Assembly (NCBI GenBank): GCA_020636045.1
Contig: JACJYP010000001.1
Coordinates: 728,001 to 792,000, forward strand
Reading direction: 5' to 3'
Source of the DNA: Lewinellaceae bacterium
GTDB lineage: Bacteria; Bacteroidota; Bacteroidia; Chitinophagales; Saprospiraceae
Length of the DNA stretch: 64,000 bases
The notes below the pieces were generated by a model that did not search any database, was not told where the DNA came from, and saw nothing but the letters and a program-made list of their open reading frames with translations. Positions 35,093 to 44,509 of this stretch are shown piece after piece; position 1 is the stretch's first letter, and every line of letters begins with the position of its first letter. The translations under genes were made by a program, and so were the position numbers.

Positions 35093-36274
35093 GTGAGAAA
35101 GATCACCGCCGACCGGATATACCCCGTTTCCTCCGAACCGCTCGAACAGGCGGTGCTCATAGCCGACGACAACGGCAGCATTCTGGCCATCGAGCCGCGC
35201 GAACGGCACGACCCCGCATCGCTGGAAACCTACCGCGGCGCACTGATTCCGGGTTTCGTCAATACGCATTGTCACCTGGAACTCTCGCACATGAAAGGGC
35301 TCGTGGATACCGGCACAGGCCTGATCCCCTTTATTACCAGTGTCGTCACCAAACGCAACCTGCCGGCAGAAGTGATCGCCGATGCGATCGTGCGCGCAGA
35401 ACAGGAGATGCTGGACGGCGGTATCGTTGCCCTGGGCGACATCTCGAACACCGTCGATACGTTTGCTGTAAAAGCCGCAGGCAGAATGCGCTACTACACC
35501 TTTGTCGAACTGTTCGATTTTTTGCAGGAAGACGGCGCCGAAAAGGCCTTTACTGATTGGAAAGCAGTGTACGATCAATTGCACCCGGCGCCCGGCAGCA
35601 GGAGGTCGCTGGTGCCGCACGCGCCGTATTCGGTGAGCAAAACCCTTTTCCGGAAAATAAAGGATGCCGACCCGGAAAGCGGCATTACCGTCAGCATCCA
35701 CAATCAGGAGACGCCGCCTGAAAGCGAATTGTTCGAACACGGGACCGGCGCCTTTTACGACTTCTACGGCGGTTTTCAGATCTCGCTGGCCGATTTCAAA
35801 GCGACGGGCAAACCCTCCATTTATTACGCCCTTGAAAACATGAACCCCGCCAACCGGACGCTTTTCGTGCACAACACCCTCTCCAGTGCCGACGATATTC
35901 GCGCGGCGCAGGCCTGGAGCAACCATTGCTACTGGGCCATTTGTCCGAATGCCAACCTCTACATCGAAAACCGGATGCCGAACCTGCAATTATTTCTGGA
36001 TACCGACGCGCGCGTGACCTTCGGCACCGACAGCCTCACCTCCAACTGGCAACTGTCCATCCTGGAAGAAATAAAAACCGTTGCGCGGTACCAGAGTTAT
36101 GTGCCTTTTGAAACGATGCTGCGCTGGGCTACGCTCAACGGCGCACAGGCGCTCGGTTTCGACGATACGCTCGGCAGCTTCGACGCCGGAAAAACGCCTG
36201 GCGTCCTGCTGCTGGAAGGGCTGTCGCCGGATGCTTCCAACCTGCAGGACACCAGGGTCAGGAGACTGCTCTGA
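35093..36274 (+). CDS. amidohydrolase-family metal enzyme
   Basis: A 393-residue cytosolic TIM-barrel hydrolase. It has the metal motif NTHCHLEL (HxH), PHAPYSVS, HNQET, and FGTDSLTSN with the catalytic Asp. This set matches the deaminase-like branch (chlorohydrolase/SAH or aminofutalosine deaminases) rather than urease-like members. No ATG exists at the right place; the frame begins with GTG 35093 (VRKITADRIYP), which I chose over a TTG at 35066. It ends 3 bp before the convergent amylase gene. The exact substrate is not clear. Confidence 0.85.
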   Translation: MRKITADRIYPVSSEPLEQAVLIADDNGSILAIEPRERHDPASLETYRGALIPGFVNTHCHLELSHMKGLVDTGTGLIPFITSVVTKRNLPAEVIADAIVRAEQEMLDGGIVALGDISNTVDTFAVKAAGRMRYYTFVELFDFLQEDGAEKAFTDWKAVYDQLHPAPGSRRSLVPHAPYSVSKTLFRKIKDADPESGITVSIHNQETPPESELFEHGTGAFYDFYGGFQISLADFKATGKPSIYYALENMNPANRTLFVHNTLSSADDIRAAQAWSNHCYWAICPNANLYIENRMPNLQLFLDTDARVTFGTDSLTSNWQLSILEEIKTVARYQSYVPFETMLRWATLNGAQALGFDDTLGSFDAGKTPGVLLLEGLSPDASNLQDTRVRRLL

Positions 36275-36277
36275 ATG

Positions 36278-39200
36278 TTATTCGCCCACCCGCACCATAC
36301 GTTTTGTCCAAACGCCGAGCGGAGTGGTCAGTTCGTAGTAAAACACACCGTTTATTCCTTCGAGGGTGATCTGCTCTTCGCTGTACCCTGCCGGGTACGA
36401 TTTGTCGAAACGCATGACCTCGCGCCCGCTGACATCCAGCACCCGCAACTGTGCTTCGCAGGGCCTGGGCAACACAAATCCGATCACCGTAGCACCCGTG
36501 AACGGGTTCGGGCGATTTTGAAGCAATTGAACCGGGGTATTGACCGATTCCTTGGTATCCGTCGATTGCTGGAACACCAGTTCTACCTGCGACTCATTCA
36601 GATCACTGTCATAAGCCAGTCCCGGCAAAACAGTATCGTCCTGCCCGATCGCCTCCTGCAGCGTAGCCCCGGAAGACAGGGCCTTGAATCGAAGCCCGAA
36701 CAGCGTTGTGCCTTCGGAAAGTGGCGCCCCGGCCGGTGCGGACCATGCCATACGAATGATGCCGGCGTCCAGATCGAACAGGCCGAAGTGATCGTTATTG
36801 AGGGGAACTGCACCGGACGTCTCGATACTTTCAAAAGCAAGCAACTGCGGATCGAAGCGCAGCGCGAACTGGATGGCCGCCAGGTCGCCGAACTGGTCGG
36901 CGTGTATTTCCAGCAGTACTTCCTGCCCTGCCGTGAGCGCAGGGCTTTGTGCGCGCAGCATTAGTGGCGGGTTTCCGCTCAGGTTGGCCGGATCGGCAAA
37001 GGCGCTCACCAGGTCGCCGAGTTTGATACCGACAAAATCCTGCCCGCTCTGATCGCTGCTCACACCCGTCAGGTTAATTTGCTCCGGAAAATTCCACGGA
37101 GGCGATGATAACGCATAACCGGCGGGCACAAATCGCCAGGACGTGTTGAACAGATTATTGGCGCCCGGGTTGCCGAGCAACAACTGATTGACCAGTACGG
37201 CATCCAGTGCCGTGATCGTATTGCTTTTATTTACATCTGCGGCAACTTGTTTATACGGATCTGTGATGGGATTGATATTTGCGATATGTTGCTGGATGGC
37301 TACCGCGTCGGCTACACTCAAGCCGTTGGTCTTATTGATGTTTTTTACCGGTTTGATCGTGTAATTCCCGGATGCGAGCGGCACTACGATCTGGTAAGTT
37401 CCGTCCGCAGCGGAGAGGTCGCTCCCCGAACCTGCCCCACTCAGGTTGACAGTAGCGTTTTGCACGCCACTGACATCGTCATGCTCCCAGACGATGGTTC
37501 CGCTAAACGTAAGCGGGCACGATCCGTCCGCTACCGCTACATTTTCCGCGTCGCTTTCGCAATTGTAAAAATCCTTTACCCGCACGGAATAATTGCCGGC
37601 AGAAAGGCCCGTAAAGGTGGCAGAAGTAATATAATTGACACCGTCATCGATCGAATACATATATGGCCCGGTGCCATTTATCACACCCGAAATACTGATG
37701 GTGCCATCCATTGCCCCACCGCAGGATTCTGCCGAGGGGGTAGCGGTGAACCCGAGGTTGCACATCGAACAGGCATTCGCCCCTTCGGGACTGTAGAATC
37801 CCGTTCCGCAGGACAGGCATTCGGTCGCACCAGTGGTTCCGCTATAAGTATTGATACCGCAGGCCGTACATTCTGTCGCAGCATCTACATTGCTGTAATA
37901 CCCCTCCGCACAGGCCGTACATTCCGAGGCACCAATGCTGCTGCTGAACGTACCGGCCAGGCAAGCCATGCATTCGGTTGCACCTTCCTGATTGTTGTAG
38001 TACCCCGCTGCGCAACCAATACATTCGGTTGCACCCGGGCTGTTGCTGTATTGACCGGCGGGGCATAATATGGCATTTTGCCCGTCGGGGCAGTACCTCC
38101 CCGCAGGACATATCTGACAGCCGACGATCACTTCTTCTCCGTTCCGTGTTTCTGTGACCTGGAAATAGCCCGGCTCGCAATTACAGGTATTCGCGTCAAA
38201 GTGCTCCAGACCGTTTACTGCCAGGGGACAGGCATCGCAAACGTCGCCCGTACCGTCCTCATCCGTATCTGCCTGATCTTCATTGGTATCGTTCGGGCAA
38301 TTATCGCAAAGATCGGGATAGGTATCGCCGTCGCTGTTGGCGTTGTCTACATTGGCGGTGCCGGGGGTAATGCAGCTCAGTTTAAAATCGCTGTTATTCT
38401 GATCGCTATCGTTGCCGTCGGGAATGCGGGAAAGCCCCACTCCGGCAGTAGTATTGTTATCGGTCAGTCCTGTGCCCGAGCCTTCCACGGCGCCGGATAC
38501 CGAGCCTTCATAACTCAGGGCATCCACGATGATCGAATTATTGAGCAAGAGCCGCATGGCATCCGGAGCGCCATTTTGAATGCGATCTGCCAGAGCACCG
38601 GTAAAGTTGAAGTCGCAGTTCGGCACGGTGGAGCCGTTCCCGCAAATGACAAAATAATCTCCGGGCGCCAGGTTCACATCGGGCAGATCGACGGTGGCAT
38701 AAACCGCTCCACTGCTGCCATTGACCAGTTCAAGGGTATAGGCGTCGAGATTGACCGCAGATGCGCTGATATTTTTCAATTCCACGAATTCCATCTCATC
38801 GGCATCCACCTGATCGTAATCGACTTCGTTGATCACTATGGTAGCCGGATAGCACACGCCAATGCTGTTGAAAAAGGCATCGTATTGCCCTCCCCCGCCG
38901 GCATTGGCGTTGAACAGACGCAACTGATGCACCGCCTGGCCGCCTGTAGGGCTTTTCAGCGAACCGGAATATGTAGCGGAAGCACCGTCGTACAAGGCTG
39001 TGACGACCAGTTGATAGGTGTTGCCTGAAGTGAGCGTGATCTCCAGACTCAGCCCTTCATCGGTGAAACCGGTTCCCGTGTTGTGCGCGCCGGTCAGGTC
39101 GTTGTATTGGTAAAAACTGGTGCCACCGACAAAGTAGAACTCAAGCAGATTCTCGCCGGCGCTGTTCTGGAGGCCGAATCCTACCGTATTGCCGTTGTCG

Positions 39201-41650
39201 ATATAGCCGTTGTCCATGGCAAGGGAAAATGCCGTGCCTGCGGGCCAGTCGGCGTCGAACGTGCGCACCGCATTGGCCTGGGCGCCGCTGTTGGCATACA
39301 TGCCCCAGGCGCGTCCGGCGGTATTGATATCGCCGTCGCTGTTGCCATCGCCGTCGCCGTTGGTTGCGGAATTCCCGACAAAAAAGCCTGAAGATCCGGA
39401 GTTGGATGCCGGCGACAATTGCCAGGCGCCCATTCCGCTGCCGCCGTCGGAGCCGTTGGCCCAGGCGCTGTTATAGTCCGCATTACCGGCTGCATCGCCG
39501 GTGCAGAAGGGCTGGCTCACTGCCACTTGCGAGTTGAACGCCACAATACGCGAAATACCCGCGCATTGAAAAGCGCCCGCAGCATTTGTATTCACGGAAA
39601 AAGTAGAAAAATTGCCGTTGCGGTTCGGCGAGCCGGGCCTTTCCGGCGAAAAGTTAATAGCAGTGCCCGCAGCGGCGTATTGCACCGTACCGATCTCCGT
39701 TTCGCTGCCGGCGCTTTGGTCGTACACGAACATACGGAATGTCTCTCCGTTACCCAGCCCGTTTGCCGACGGCGCACCCAATGCTTCGATGATCATATCG
39801 TGCATGCCGTCCCATCGGAAGCCCTGCCCGATACGGCCGATTCCCACGACCTGCCCGGCGGCGTTTTTCACAGCCACTTCGTCGCCGATGGCGATCGGCG
39901 CGCCGTTGACGATCAGGTTGCCGGCATCTGCTGCGCAAATCGCGATAAAATGCGGGCAGCCTCCGGGTGTGGCGTCCATACCAAAATGGCTTGCGGGAGC
40001 GCCTGCGGGTTTTGGATACAGGCCCGTCACCGACCACCAGGAATAGTCGCGCGGCTGCGCCTTGATCAGGGCGCGGCTGTCGCCGAATGTCTGAGAGGTC
40101 TGGAACAAGTAACCGTCGGAATAATCTTTCAGGTATTTGTTGGTGAAAGGCGTATTGACGTACACAGCATGCTCTTTGTCATCGTCGTCGTTGAGGCCCA
40201 GCACCATACCGTCGCTGACGCCGCCGCTCAGACCGTCGCGGCGCATGGCGAACATATTGCCGCCGTGGTTATCGCCGTCGTACGGCGGATCCGTTGGCCA
40301 GGAGCCGCCCATGTTCTGAATATGATCGGAACTGCCTGTTGCCGTGGTTTCGCGCAGGGCCATCTGCCATTTGATATCTTCAGAGAGGCCGTACCAGTAC
40401 CAGTCTTTCCAGAATACCACGGGGCGGCCTTCCGCAGCCATCAAAAAAGGATAACCCATATCTTCCTTGTCGGAAAAGACGGGATCGTGGTCGCTTTCCG
40501 TATGCAGTTCGAGACATGAACTCCCGTAGGGAATGGGGCAGCCCGACGAGGCGTTGACATAGCCCTCGCGGTCGGTATCGTGGCTTTCCAGCCAGGTCAC
40601 CACATCGAAGCCGGTCATGGAAGAGCCCCATACCAGGCCCGCGCCGCCGAGGGTCTGATAAAGATCGGTGCTGCCTGAAGTATTGTTGAGGACCGATTTC
40701 AGCGCGCCGCGCAGCGGAAAGTCGAACAGCGAAATCTTGGCCGGTTTCGTACCGCTGTTCGGGCTGGTTTCCACGGCGTTGTGGTAGTTTGCGAGGTTGG
40801 AAAGACCGTAATCGAAGGATTCGCCGATGGCGAAGGGCTGGGTGCCGTTTTTGGTTTCCACCAGGAATTTGGCGACATACCAGGGATCGATATGTTTCAC
40901 GGCGTCCAGCCGAAGTTCGTCGTAACCCACGTCGTTGACCAGCCAGCGGCCCCACATGATCAGCGAATCGCCCATCGAGCCGGAGATCGCAGGTGCGCCG
41001 AAAAACCAGCTGCCGGGCGTTCCGTCGGGGTTGGTCGGCGGATCGGAGTCCGCCTCGTTGAAATAACATACGTCTTCAAAGAAAATCGGATTGTGATAAT
41101 CCGGATCCTGGTCGGGATGCTGGTTATTCGGGTGAAAATCTTCCGGCCCGCCCGTAATGCGGCCGCTGGGAGGTGTGAAGATCGTAAATCCGTTATTGCC
41201 GCCCACCTGATACATAGCCTGGCCGTCGGCGCCGCCGCGGTGGTTCAGCACGACGTCGGCCATGACCAGCAGTCCGTTGTTGTGCATGGCGGCGATCATG
41301 GCGTCCAGTTCGCCGCGACTGCCGTGGCGCGTACGCGTGGTGCCTTTGCTGAGGTACTCGCCAAGATCGAAGTAGTCGTACATGCCATAACCCATGTCCC
41401 ACACACCGGCAAATGACTTGGTCGGCGGAGGCGTCCAGACGGTCCTGAACCCTGCTGCGGCTACTTCCGGCGCTACGGTCGCCAGTGTATCCCACCAGAT
41501 GCCTCCGCTGGTCGTGTTGTTCACGTCGCCGGGATGGGTATTCCAGTAAAAACCTTGTAAAATGACATCCTGGCTATTCAGGAGGGGAGCAAAAAAGAAG
41601 GAATGCAGTACCAGGAGCAGCACTGCCGGGCGGGTAGCATGTTTTTTCAC
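36278..41650 (-). CDS. very large secreted alpha-amylase with dockerin, cohesin-like and T9SS modules
   Basis: A 1790-residue exported enzyme for starch-like glucans. After a signal peptide, a GH13 catalytic domain (about 28-540) has D249 (RLDAVKH), E277 (AIGES) and D358 (ESHDT). Further modules follow: a lamin-tail-like domain (about 930-1020), thrombospondin type 3 calcium repeats (about 1100-1145), a Cys-rich block of six ephrin-receptor-like repeats (about 1180-1300), a SprB-like repeat (about 1315-1370), a dockerin-like pair of Ca loops (about 1435-1505), a cohesin-like domain (about 1560-1670) and a T9SS sorting tail (about 1710-1790). The start is GTG 41650; no ATG gives a signal peptide. 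Module limits are rough. Confidence 0.92.
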   Translation of the reverse strand: MKKHATRPAVLLLVLHSFFFAPLLNSQDVILQGFYWNTHPGDVNNTTSGGIWWDTLATVAPEVAAAGFRTVWTPPPTKSFAGVWDMGYGMYDYFDLGEYLSKGTTRTRHGSRGELDAMIAAMHNNGLLVMADVVLNHRGGADGQAMYQVGGNNGFTIFTPPSGRITGGPEDFHPNNQHPDQDPDYHNPIFFEDVCYFNEADSDPPTNPDGTPGSWFFGAPAISGSMGDSLIMWGRWLVNDVGYDELRLDAVKHIDPWYVAKFLVETKNGTQPFAIGESFDYGLSNLANYHNAVETSPNSGTKPAKISLFDFPLRGALKSVLNNTSGSTDLYQTLGGAGLVWGSSMTGFDVVTWLESHDTDREGYVNASSGCPIPYGSSCLELHTESDHDPVFSDKEDMGYPFLMAAEGRPVVFWKDWYWYGLSEDIKWQMALRETTATGSSDHIQNMGGSWPTDPPYDGDNHGGNMFAMRRDGLSGGVSDGMVLGLNDDDDKEHAVYVNTPFTNKYLKDYSDGYLFQTSQTFGDSRALIKAQPRDYSWWSVTGLYPKPAGAPASHFGMDATPGGCPHFIAICAADAGNLIVNGAPIAIGDEVAVKNAAGQVVGIGRIGQGFRWDGMHDMIIEALGAPSANGLGNGETFRMFVYDQSAGSETEIGTVQYAAAGTAINFSPERPGSPNRNGNFSTFSVNTNAAGAFQCAGISRIVAFNSQVAVSQPFCTGDAAGNADYNSAWANGSDGGSGMGAWQLSPASNSGSSGFFVGNSATNGDGDGNSDGDINTAGRAWGMYANSGAQANAVRTFDADWPAGTAFSLAMDNGYIDNGNTVGFGLQNSAGENLLEFYFVGGTSFYQYNDLTGAHNTGTGFTDEGLSLEITLTSGNTYQLVVTALYDGASATYSGSLKSPTGGQAVHQLRLFNANAGGGGQYDAFFNSIGVCYPATIVINEVDYDQVDADEMEFVELKNISASAVNLDAYTLELVNGSSGAVYATVDLPDVNLAPGDYFVICGNGSTVPNCDFNFTGALADRIQNGAPDAMRLLLNNSIIVDALSYEGSVSGAVEGSGTGLTDNNTTAGVGLSRIPDGNDSDQNNSDFKLSCITPGTANVDNANSDGDTYPDLCDNCPNDTNEDQADTDEDGTGDVCDACPLAVNGLEHFDANTCNCEPGYFQVTETRNGEEVIVGCQICPAGRYCPDGQNAILCPAGQYSNSPGATECIGCAAGYYNNQEGATECMACLAGTFSSSIGASECTACAEGYYSNVDAATECTACGINTYSGTTGATECLSCGTGFYSPEGANACSMCNLGFTATPSAESCGGAMDGTISISGVINGTGPYMYSIDDGVNYITSATFTGLSAGNYSVRVKDFYNCESDAENVAVADGSCPLTFSGTIVWEHDDVSGVQNATVNLSGAGSGSDLSAADGTYQIVVPLASGNYTIKPVKNINKTNGLSVADAVAIQQHIANINPITDPYKQVAADVNKSNTITALDAVLVNQLLLGNPGANNLFNTSWRFVPAGYALSSPPWNFPEQINLTGVSSDQSGQDFVGIKLGDLVSAFADPANLSGNPPLMLRAQSPALTAGQEVLLEIHADQFGDLAAIQFALRFDPQLLAFESIETSGAVPLNNDHFGLFDLDAGIIRMAWSAPAGAPLSEGTTLFGLRFKALSSGATLQEAIGQDDTVLPGLAYDSDLNESQVELVFQQSTDTKESVNTPVQLLQNRPNPFTGATVIGFVLPRPCEAQLRVLDVSGREVMRFDKSYPAGYSEEQITLEGINGVFYYELTTPLGVWTKRMVRVGE

Positions 41651-41773
41651 GAGACGAGGCGTTTGTTTGTAAAATAAGGAACGATCAAATAATATGTTCC
41701 TACGCGGATTAGGGCAGTGCAAATCTACTGATTTTGATCGATCAGCAAGCATCTGTTTCGTTTCCCGAAATCG

Positions 41774-42760
41774 TCATTTTACCTGCGCCAGGCGATTGTA
41801 CCGGCTCTTGTACACACTGGGTGAATAACCAGTGTATTTTTTGAAGATCGTACGAAAGGTTTTGCTGTCGCTGTATCCGGTTTCCGCCATGATCGCACTC
41901 ACGGGTATGGACGTTCCCTCCAGCATGCGCTTGGCCGCCTCGATGCGCACCCGCTGGATGTATTCGATCGGCGTATTTCCCGTGGCCTCCTTGAAGCGGC
42001 GGATAAAATTGCGGCGACTGAAAGCGAAGTGCGCGGCAAGGCCCTGTACCGTCAGGGGTTGCTGATAGTGTTGTTCGATATAGGCCTGCACTTCCGTCAC
42101 CGGCTGGTCGGTATGGTTTTTTTGCTGCTGGAAAATGGCGAACCGCTTCTGTGATTGCCTGTCCAGATCGATCTGGAACACCTTGGAAGCCCACAGGGCG
42201 TATTCTTTCCCGCAAAATTTCTCCACCAGATACAAAATGAGGTTGAGGGAAGAATAGGCGCCGCCGCTGGCATAGATACCGCCATCGTCGGTGACAATGC
42301 GATCAGGCTGGAGGAGCACGCGCGGGAAGCACCGGCGAAACGCCGGCTCGAATGCCCAGTGCGTGGTGCAGCGGCGGCCGTCGAGCAAACCTGTTGCGGC
42401 GATCAGAAATGCGCCGGTACACATGCTGGCGAGTTCGGCACCCTCCTGCTCGTACTTCTTTTTCATCCAGGCGATCATAGGCGCATTTTCCCGCAGGGGC
42501 AGTTCCATGTCGCAGATAAAGCCTGGCACGATGATGATATCGAATGCGCCGGCATGCCTGAAATGCCGGTGCGCGTGCACGGCGAAAGCGCCGTCGTAAA
42601 GCAAGGTCCTTTTGCCGTAGCCAAGGATCTCTACTTCAAAAGCGGGCGCCTGCCCCGATTCCTCAAGAAACTGGTTGATCTGTGTGAACAGCAGGTAGGC
42701 GCTCACTACGGAAGCGGGCATCACCTCGCCCTTCGGCACCAGAAGCGCTATTTTTTTCAT
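41774..42760 (-). CDS. GlxA-type transcription regulator (DJ-1/PfpI plus AraC domains)
   Basis: A 328-residue regulator. The N-terminal half (about 1-195) is a DJ-1/PfpI domain with ASMCTGAFLIAATGLLDG, where the Cys sits at the nucleophile elbow. The C-terminal part (about 220-320) is an AraC-type double helix-turn-helix (GLAAHFAFSRRNFIRRFKEA and IMAETGYSDSKTFRTIFKKY). It likely senses a small molecule and activates promoters nearby. It is divergent from the serine hydrolase gene, with facing promoters in a 98-bp gap. Start ATG 42760 fits the family N-terminus. Confidence 0.92.
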   Translation of the reverse strand: MKKIALLVPKGEVMPASVVSAYLLFTQINQFLEESGQAPAFEVEILGYGKRTLLYDGAFAVHAHRHFRHAGAFDIIIVPGFICDMELPLRENAPMIAWMKKKYEQEGAELASMCTGAFLIAATGLLDGRRCTTHWAFEPAFRRCFPRVLLQPDRIVTDDGGIYASGGAYSSLNLILYLVEKFCGKEYALWASKVFQIDLDRQSQKRFAIFQQQKNHTDQPVTEVQAYIEQHYQQPLTVQGLAAHFAFSRRNFIRRFKEATGNTPIEYIQRVRIEAAKRMLEGTSIPVSAIMAETGYSDSKTFRTIFKKYTGYSPSVYKSRYNRLAQVK

Positions 42761-42795
42761 AATAAAACAATGGCACAAATACCCCCTGTTATTGG

Positions 42796-42803
42796 CAAAT
42801 GTA
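42796..42803 (-). promoter_or_regulatory. -7 promoter box TACATTTG
   Basis: Exact TAnnTTTG match for the GlxA-type gene, 35 bp upstream of its ATG. Confidence 0.55.
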
Positions 42804-42830
42804 CACATTTCAAGCAAAGGCGTGCGGGCC

Positions 42831-42838
42831 TACTTTTG
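42831..42838 (+). promoter_or_regulatory. -7 promoter box TACTTTTG
   Basis: Exact TAnnTTTG match for the serine hydrolase gene, 20 bp upstream of its ATG. Confidence 0.6.
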
Positions 42839-42858
42839 CCTTGCTATAAAGATTGGCT

Positions 42859-44094
42859 ATGAAAACATCATTCGTGCTTATTGCCCTGCTATGGGGGCTT
42901 CTGCTTTCTCCTTACTCCAGCCAGCGGTGTACGGGGGTGCGGGGGGAAGGCCCCGCCGCTCCCGCCGCTGGTTTTGCCGCGCTGACCGGTCACTTTCACC
43001 GCCTGGTGGACAGCGGCGCCCTGGCAGGCACGGTAATGCTGGTTGCCCGTGGCGACCGGGCGTTTACCGATGCCTACGGCATGCAGGACATCGAACTGGA
43101 GCGCCCCATGCAAATGAATACGATCTTCCGCATCGCTTCCATGACAAAACCCATCGTCAGTGTGGCCGTCATGATGCTGGTGGAAGAAGGCAAACTGAGC
43201 CTCGACGACCCGCTGGAAAAATACCTGCCCGCTTTTTCCGCCTTGCAGGTGTATGACCCCGAAAAAGGACGGATACCGCTCCGGCGCTCCGTCACCGTGC
43301 GCGATTTGATGATGCACACCAGCGGGTTCAGTGCCGGTGATTTTGACAAAACACCCGTCGGCGCATTATACCGCGAGGCTTTTGAAACCGAGCCGACCTC
43401 GCTCGAATCGCTGGTCAATACGCTTGGCACCCTCCCGCTCGCGCATCAGCCGGGCGAGGGCTGGACCTACGGCCACAGCACCGATGTGCTGGCGCGCGTG
43501 GCGGAAATTGCCTCCGGCACGCCGATCCGGCAGCTGCTTCGCCAGCGCCTGTTCGAACCCCTGGGCATGGTAGATACCGATTTCGGCGTGCCTGCCGATA
43601 AAGCGAGCCGTTTTGCATCGCTCTACGGAGCAGGGCTTGCCCTTCGCCAGTCGGCAGCAGAAAGCCCCTATGTAAAGGGAGAAATATTCCCCCGCGGGAA
43701 TGGCGGCTTGGTGTCCACCGCGCATGACTACGGCCGTTTTGCAAAAATGCTCGCCGCAGGCGGCATCTTCGACGGGCGCCGCTACCTCAGAGCGGAGACC
43801 CTGAATCTGATGATGCGCAACCATTTGCCGGAAAGCATGATCCCCCTGCGCGTCGGACCGATCTCAACGCCCGGTCAGGGCTTCGGCCTGGGGTTCGGAG
43901 TGCTGGTGGAAGACACGGAGTATGGAGGCCGGAAGGGAGATTGTTTTTGGCCGGGGGCTGCTTTCACGTACTTTTTTGTCCAGCCGGAGAGCGGCACGGT
44001 AGGTATTTTTCTTTGTCAAAACACAGACCTGAGCAAACTGCACTACCTGTACGAGTTTCACGGCCTTGCCGGCGAGGCGTTCGATCAGAACTGA
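42859..44094 (+). CDS. class C beta-lactamase-fold serine hydrolase
   Basis: A 411-residue exported protein of the penicillin-binding-protein-like family. A signal peptide (MKTSFVLIALLWGLLLSPYS) precedes a domain with the catalytic SxxK motif SMTK (about residue 95) and the Tyr of the second motif in YGHSTD. The family covers esterases, D-amino acid peptidases and beta-lactamases; the sequence does not favour one. It may be controlled by the divergent GlxA-type regulator, which is inference. ATG 42859 lies 20 bp after the -7 box. Confidence 0.9.
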   Translation: MKTSFVLIALLWGLLLSPYSSQRCTGVRGEGPAAPAAGFAALTGHFHRLVDSGALAGTVMLVARGDRAFTDAYGMQDIELERPMQMNTIFRIASMTKPIVSVAVMMLVEEGKLSLDDPLEKYLPAFSALQVYDPEKGRIPLRRSVTVRDLMMHTSGFSAGDFDKTPVGALYREAFETEPTSLESLVNTLGTLPLAHQPGEGWTYGHSTDVLARVAEIASGTPIRQLLRQRLFEPLGMVDTDFGVPADKASRFASLYGAGLALRQSAAESPYVKGEIFPRGNGGLVSTAHDYGRFAKMLAAGGIFDGRRYLRAETLNLMMRNHLPESMIPLRVGPISTPGQGFGLGFGVLVEDTEYGGRKGDCFWPGAAFTYFFVQPESGTVGIFLCQNTDLSKLHYLYEFHGLAGEAFDQN

Positions 44095-44109
44095 ATATTA
44101 AACGCGCTC

Positions 44110-44272
44110 TAGTGGTCAACCAATTTAGTAACTGGAAAATTGGGGTGATGATTTTTATATCTGGAGAGGCGTTTGGAGGGCGTAATGCGGTGTTCATTAT
44201 AACCGACAAACAACGAAGTCAGGTATAAAAAGCATCCGCTAGTTTTTCAGGAACTAAGTTGGTTGACCACTA
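44110..44272. mobile_element. 163-bp MITE-like element flanked by TA
   Basis: Two 30-bp terminal inverted repeats (44110-44139 and 44243-44272) match at about 26 of 30 positions; the outer 14 bases are identical (TAGTGGTCAACCAA against its complement). Both ends begin with TA, which fits the TA target duplication of IS630/Tc1-type elements. The 103-bp core has no open frame. It lies just after the serine hydrolase stop. Confidence 0.6.
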
Positions 44273-44280
44273 AAATAGTG

Positions 44281-44325
44281 AAAAACGGCCTGCGGGTTCC
44301 GGTCAATTCCCAAAGGCCGTTTTTT
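44281..44325 (+). terminator. intrinsic terminator
   Basis: AAAAACGGCCT (44281-44291) pairs with AGGCCGTTTTT (44314-44325). It lies directly after the MITE-like element. Confidence 0.85.
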
Positions 44326-44478
44326 GCGAACCGGCTACCGGGGCATTTTCACGCTTACCCTGACAAGTACGCATGGGTTTTATACTAAGTAAGAGGAACA
44401 GTTTAGTTTTTGTGAAAATCCCCGGTGCCGTTTTTGCACGCCATTGCTGAAAGACGTCGCCTGTCATCGGCGCTTGTG

Positions 44479-44486
44479 TACCTTTG
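44479..44486 (+). promoter_or_regulatory. -7 promoter box TACCTTTG
   Basis: Exact TAnnTTTG match, 23 bp upstream of the ATG at 44510. Confidence 0.6.
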
Positions 44487-44509
44487 CCGCAAACAACCTG
44501 TACCTCACC

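Noticed and set aside
36278..41650. Cellulosome component
   Set aside because: Only one protein in the window has these modules, it is an amylase, and it is exported by T9SS; there is no scaffoldin.
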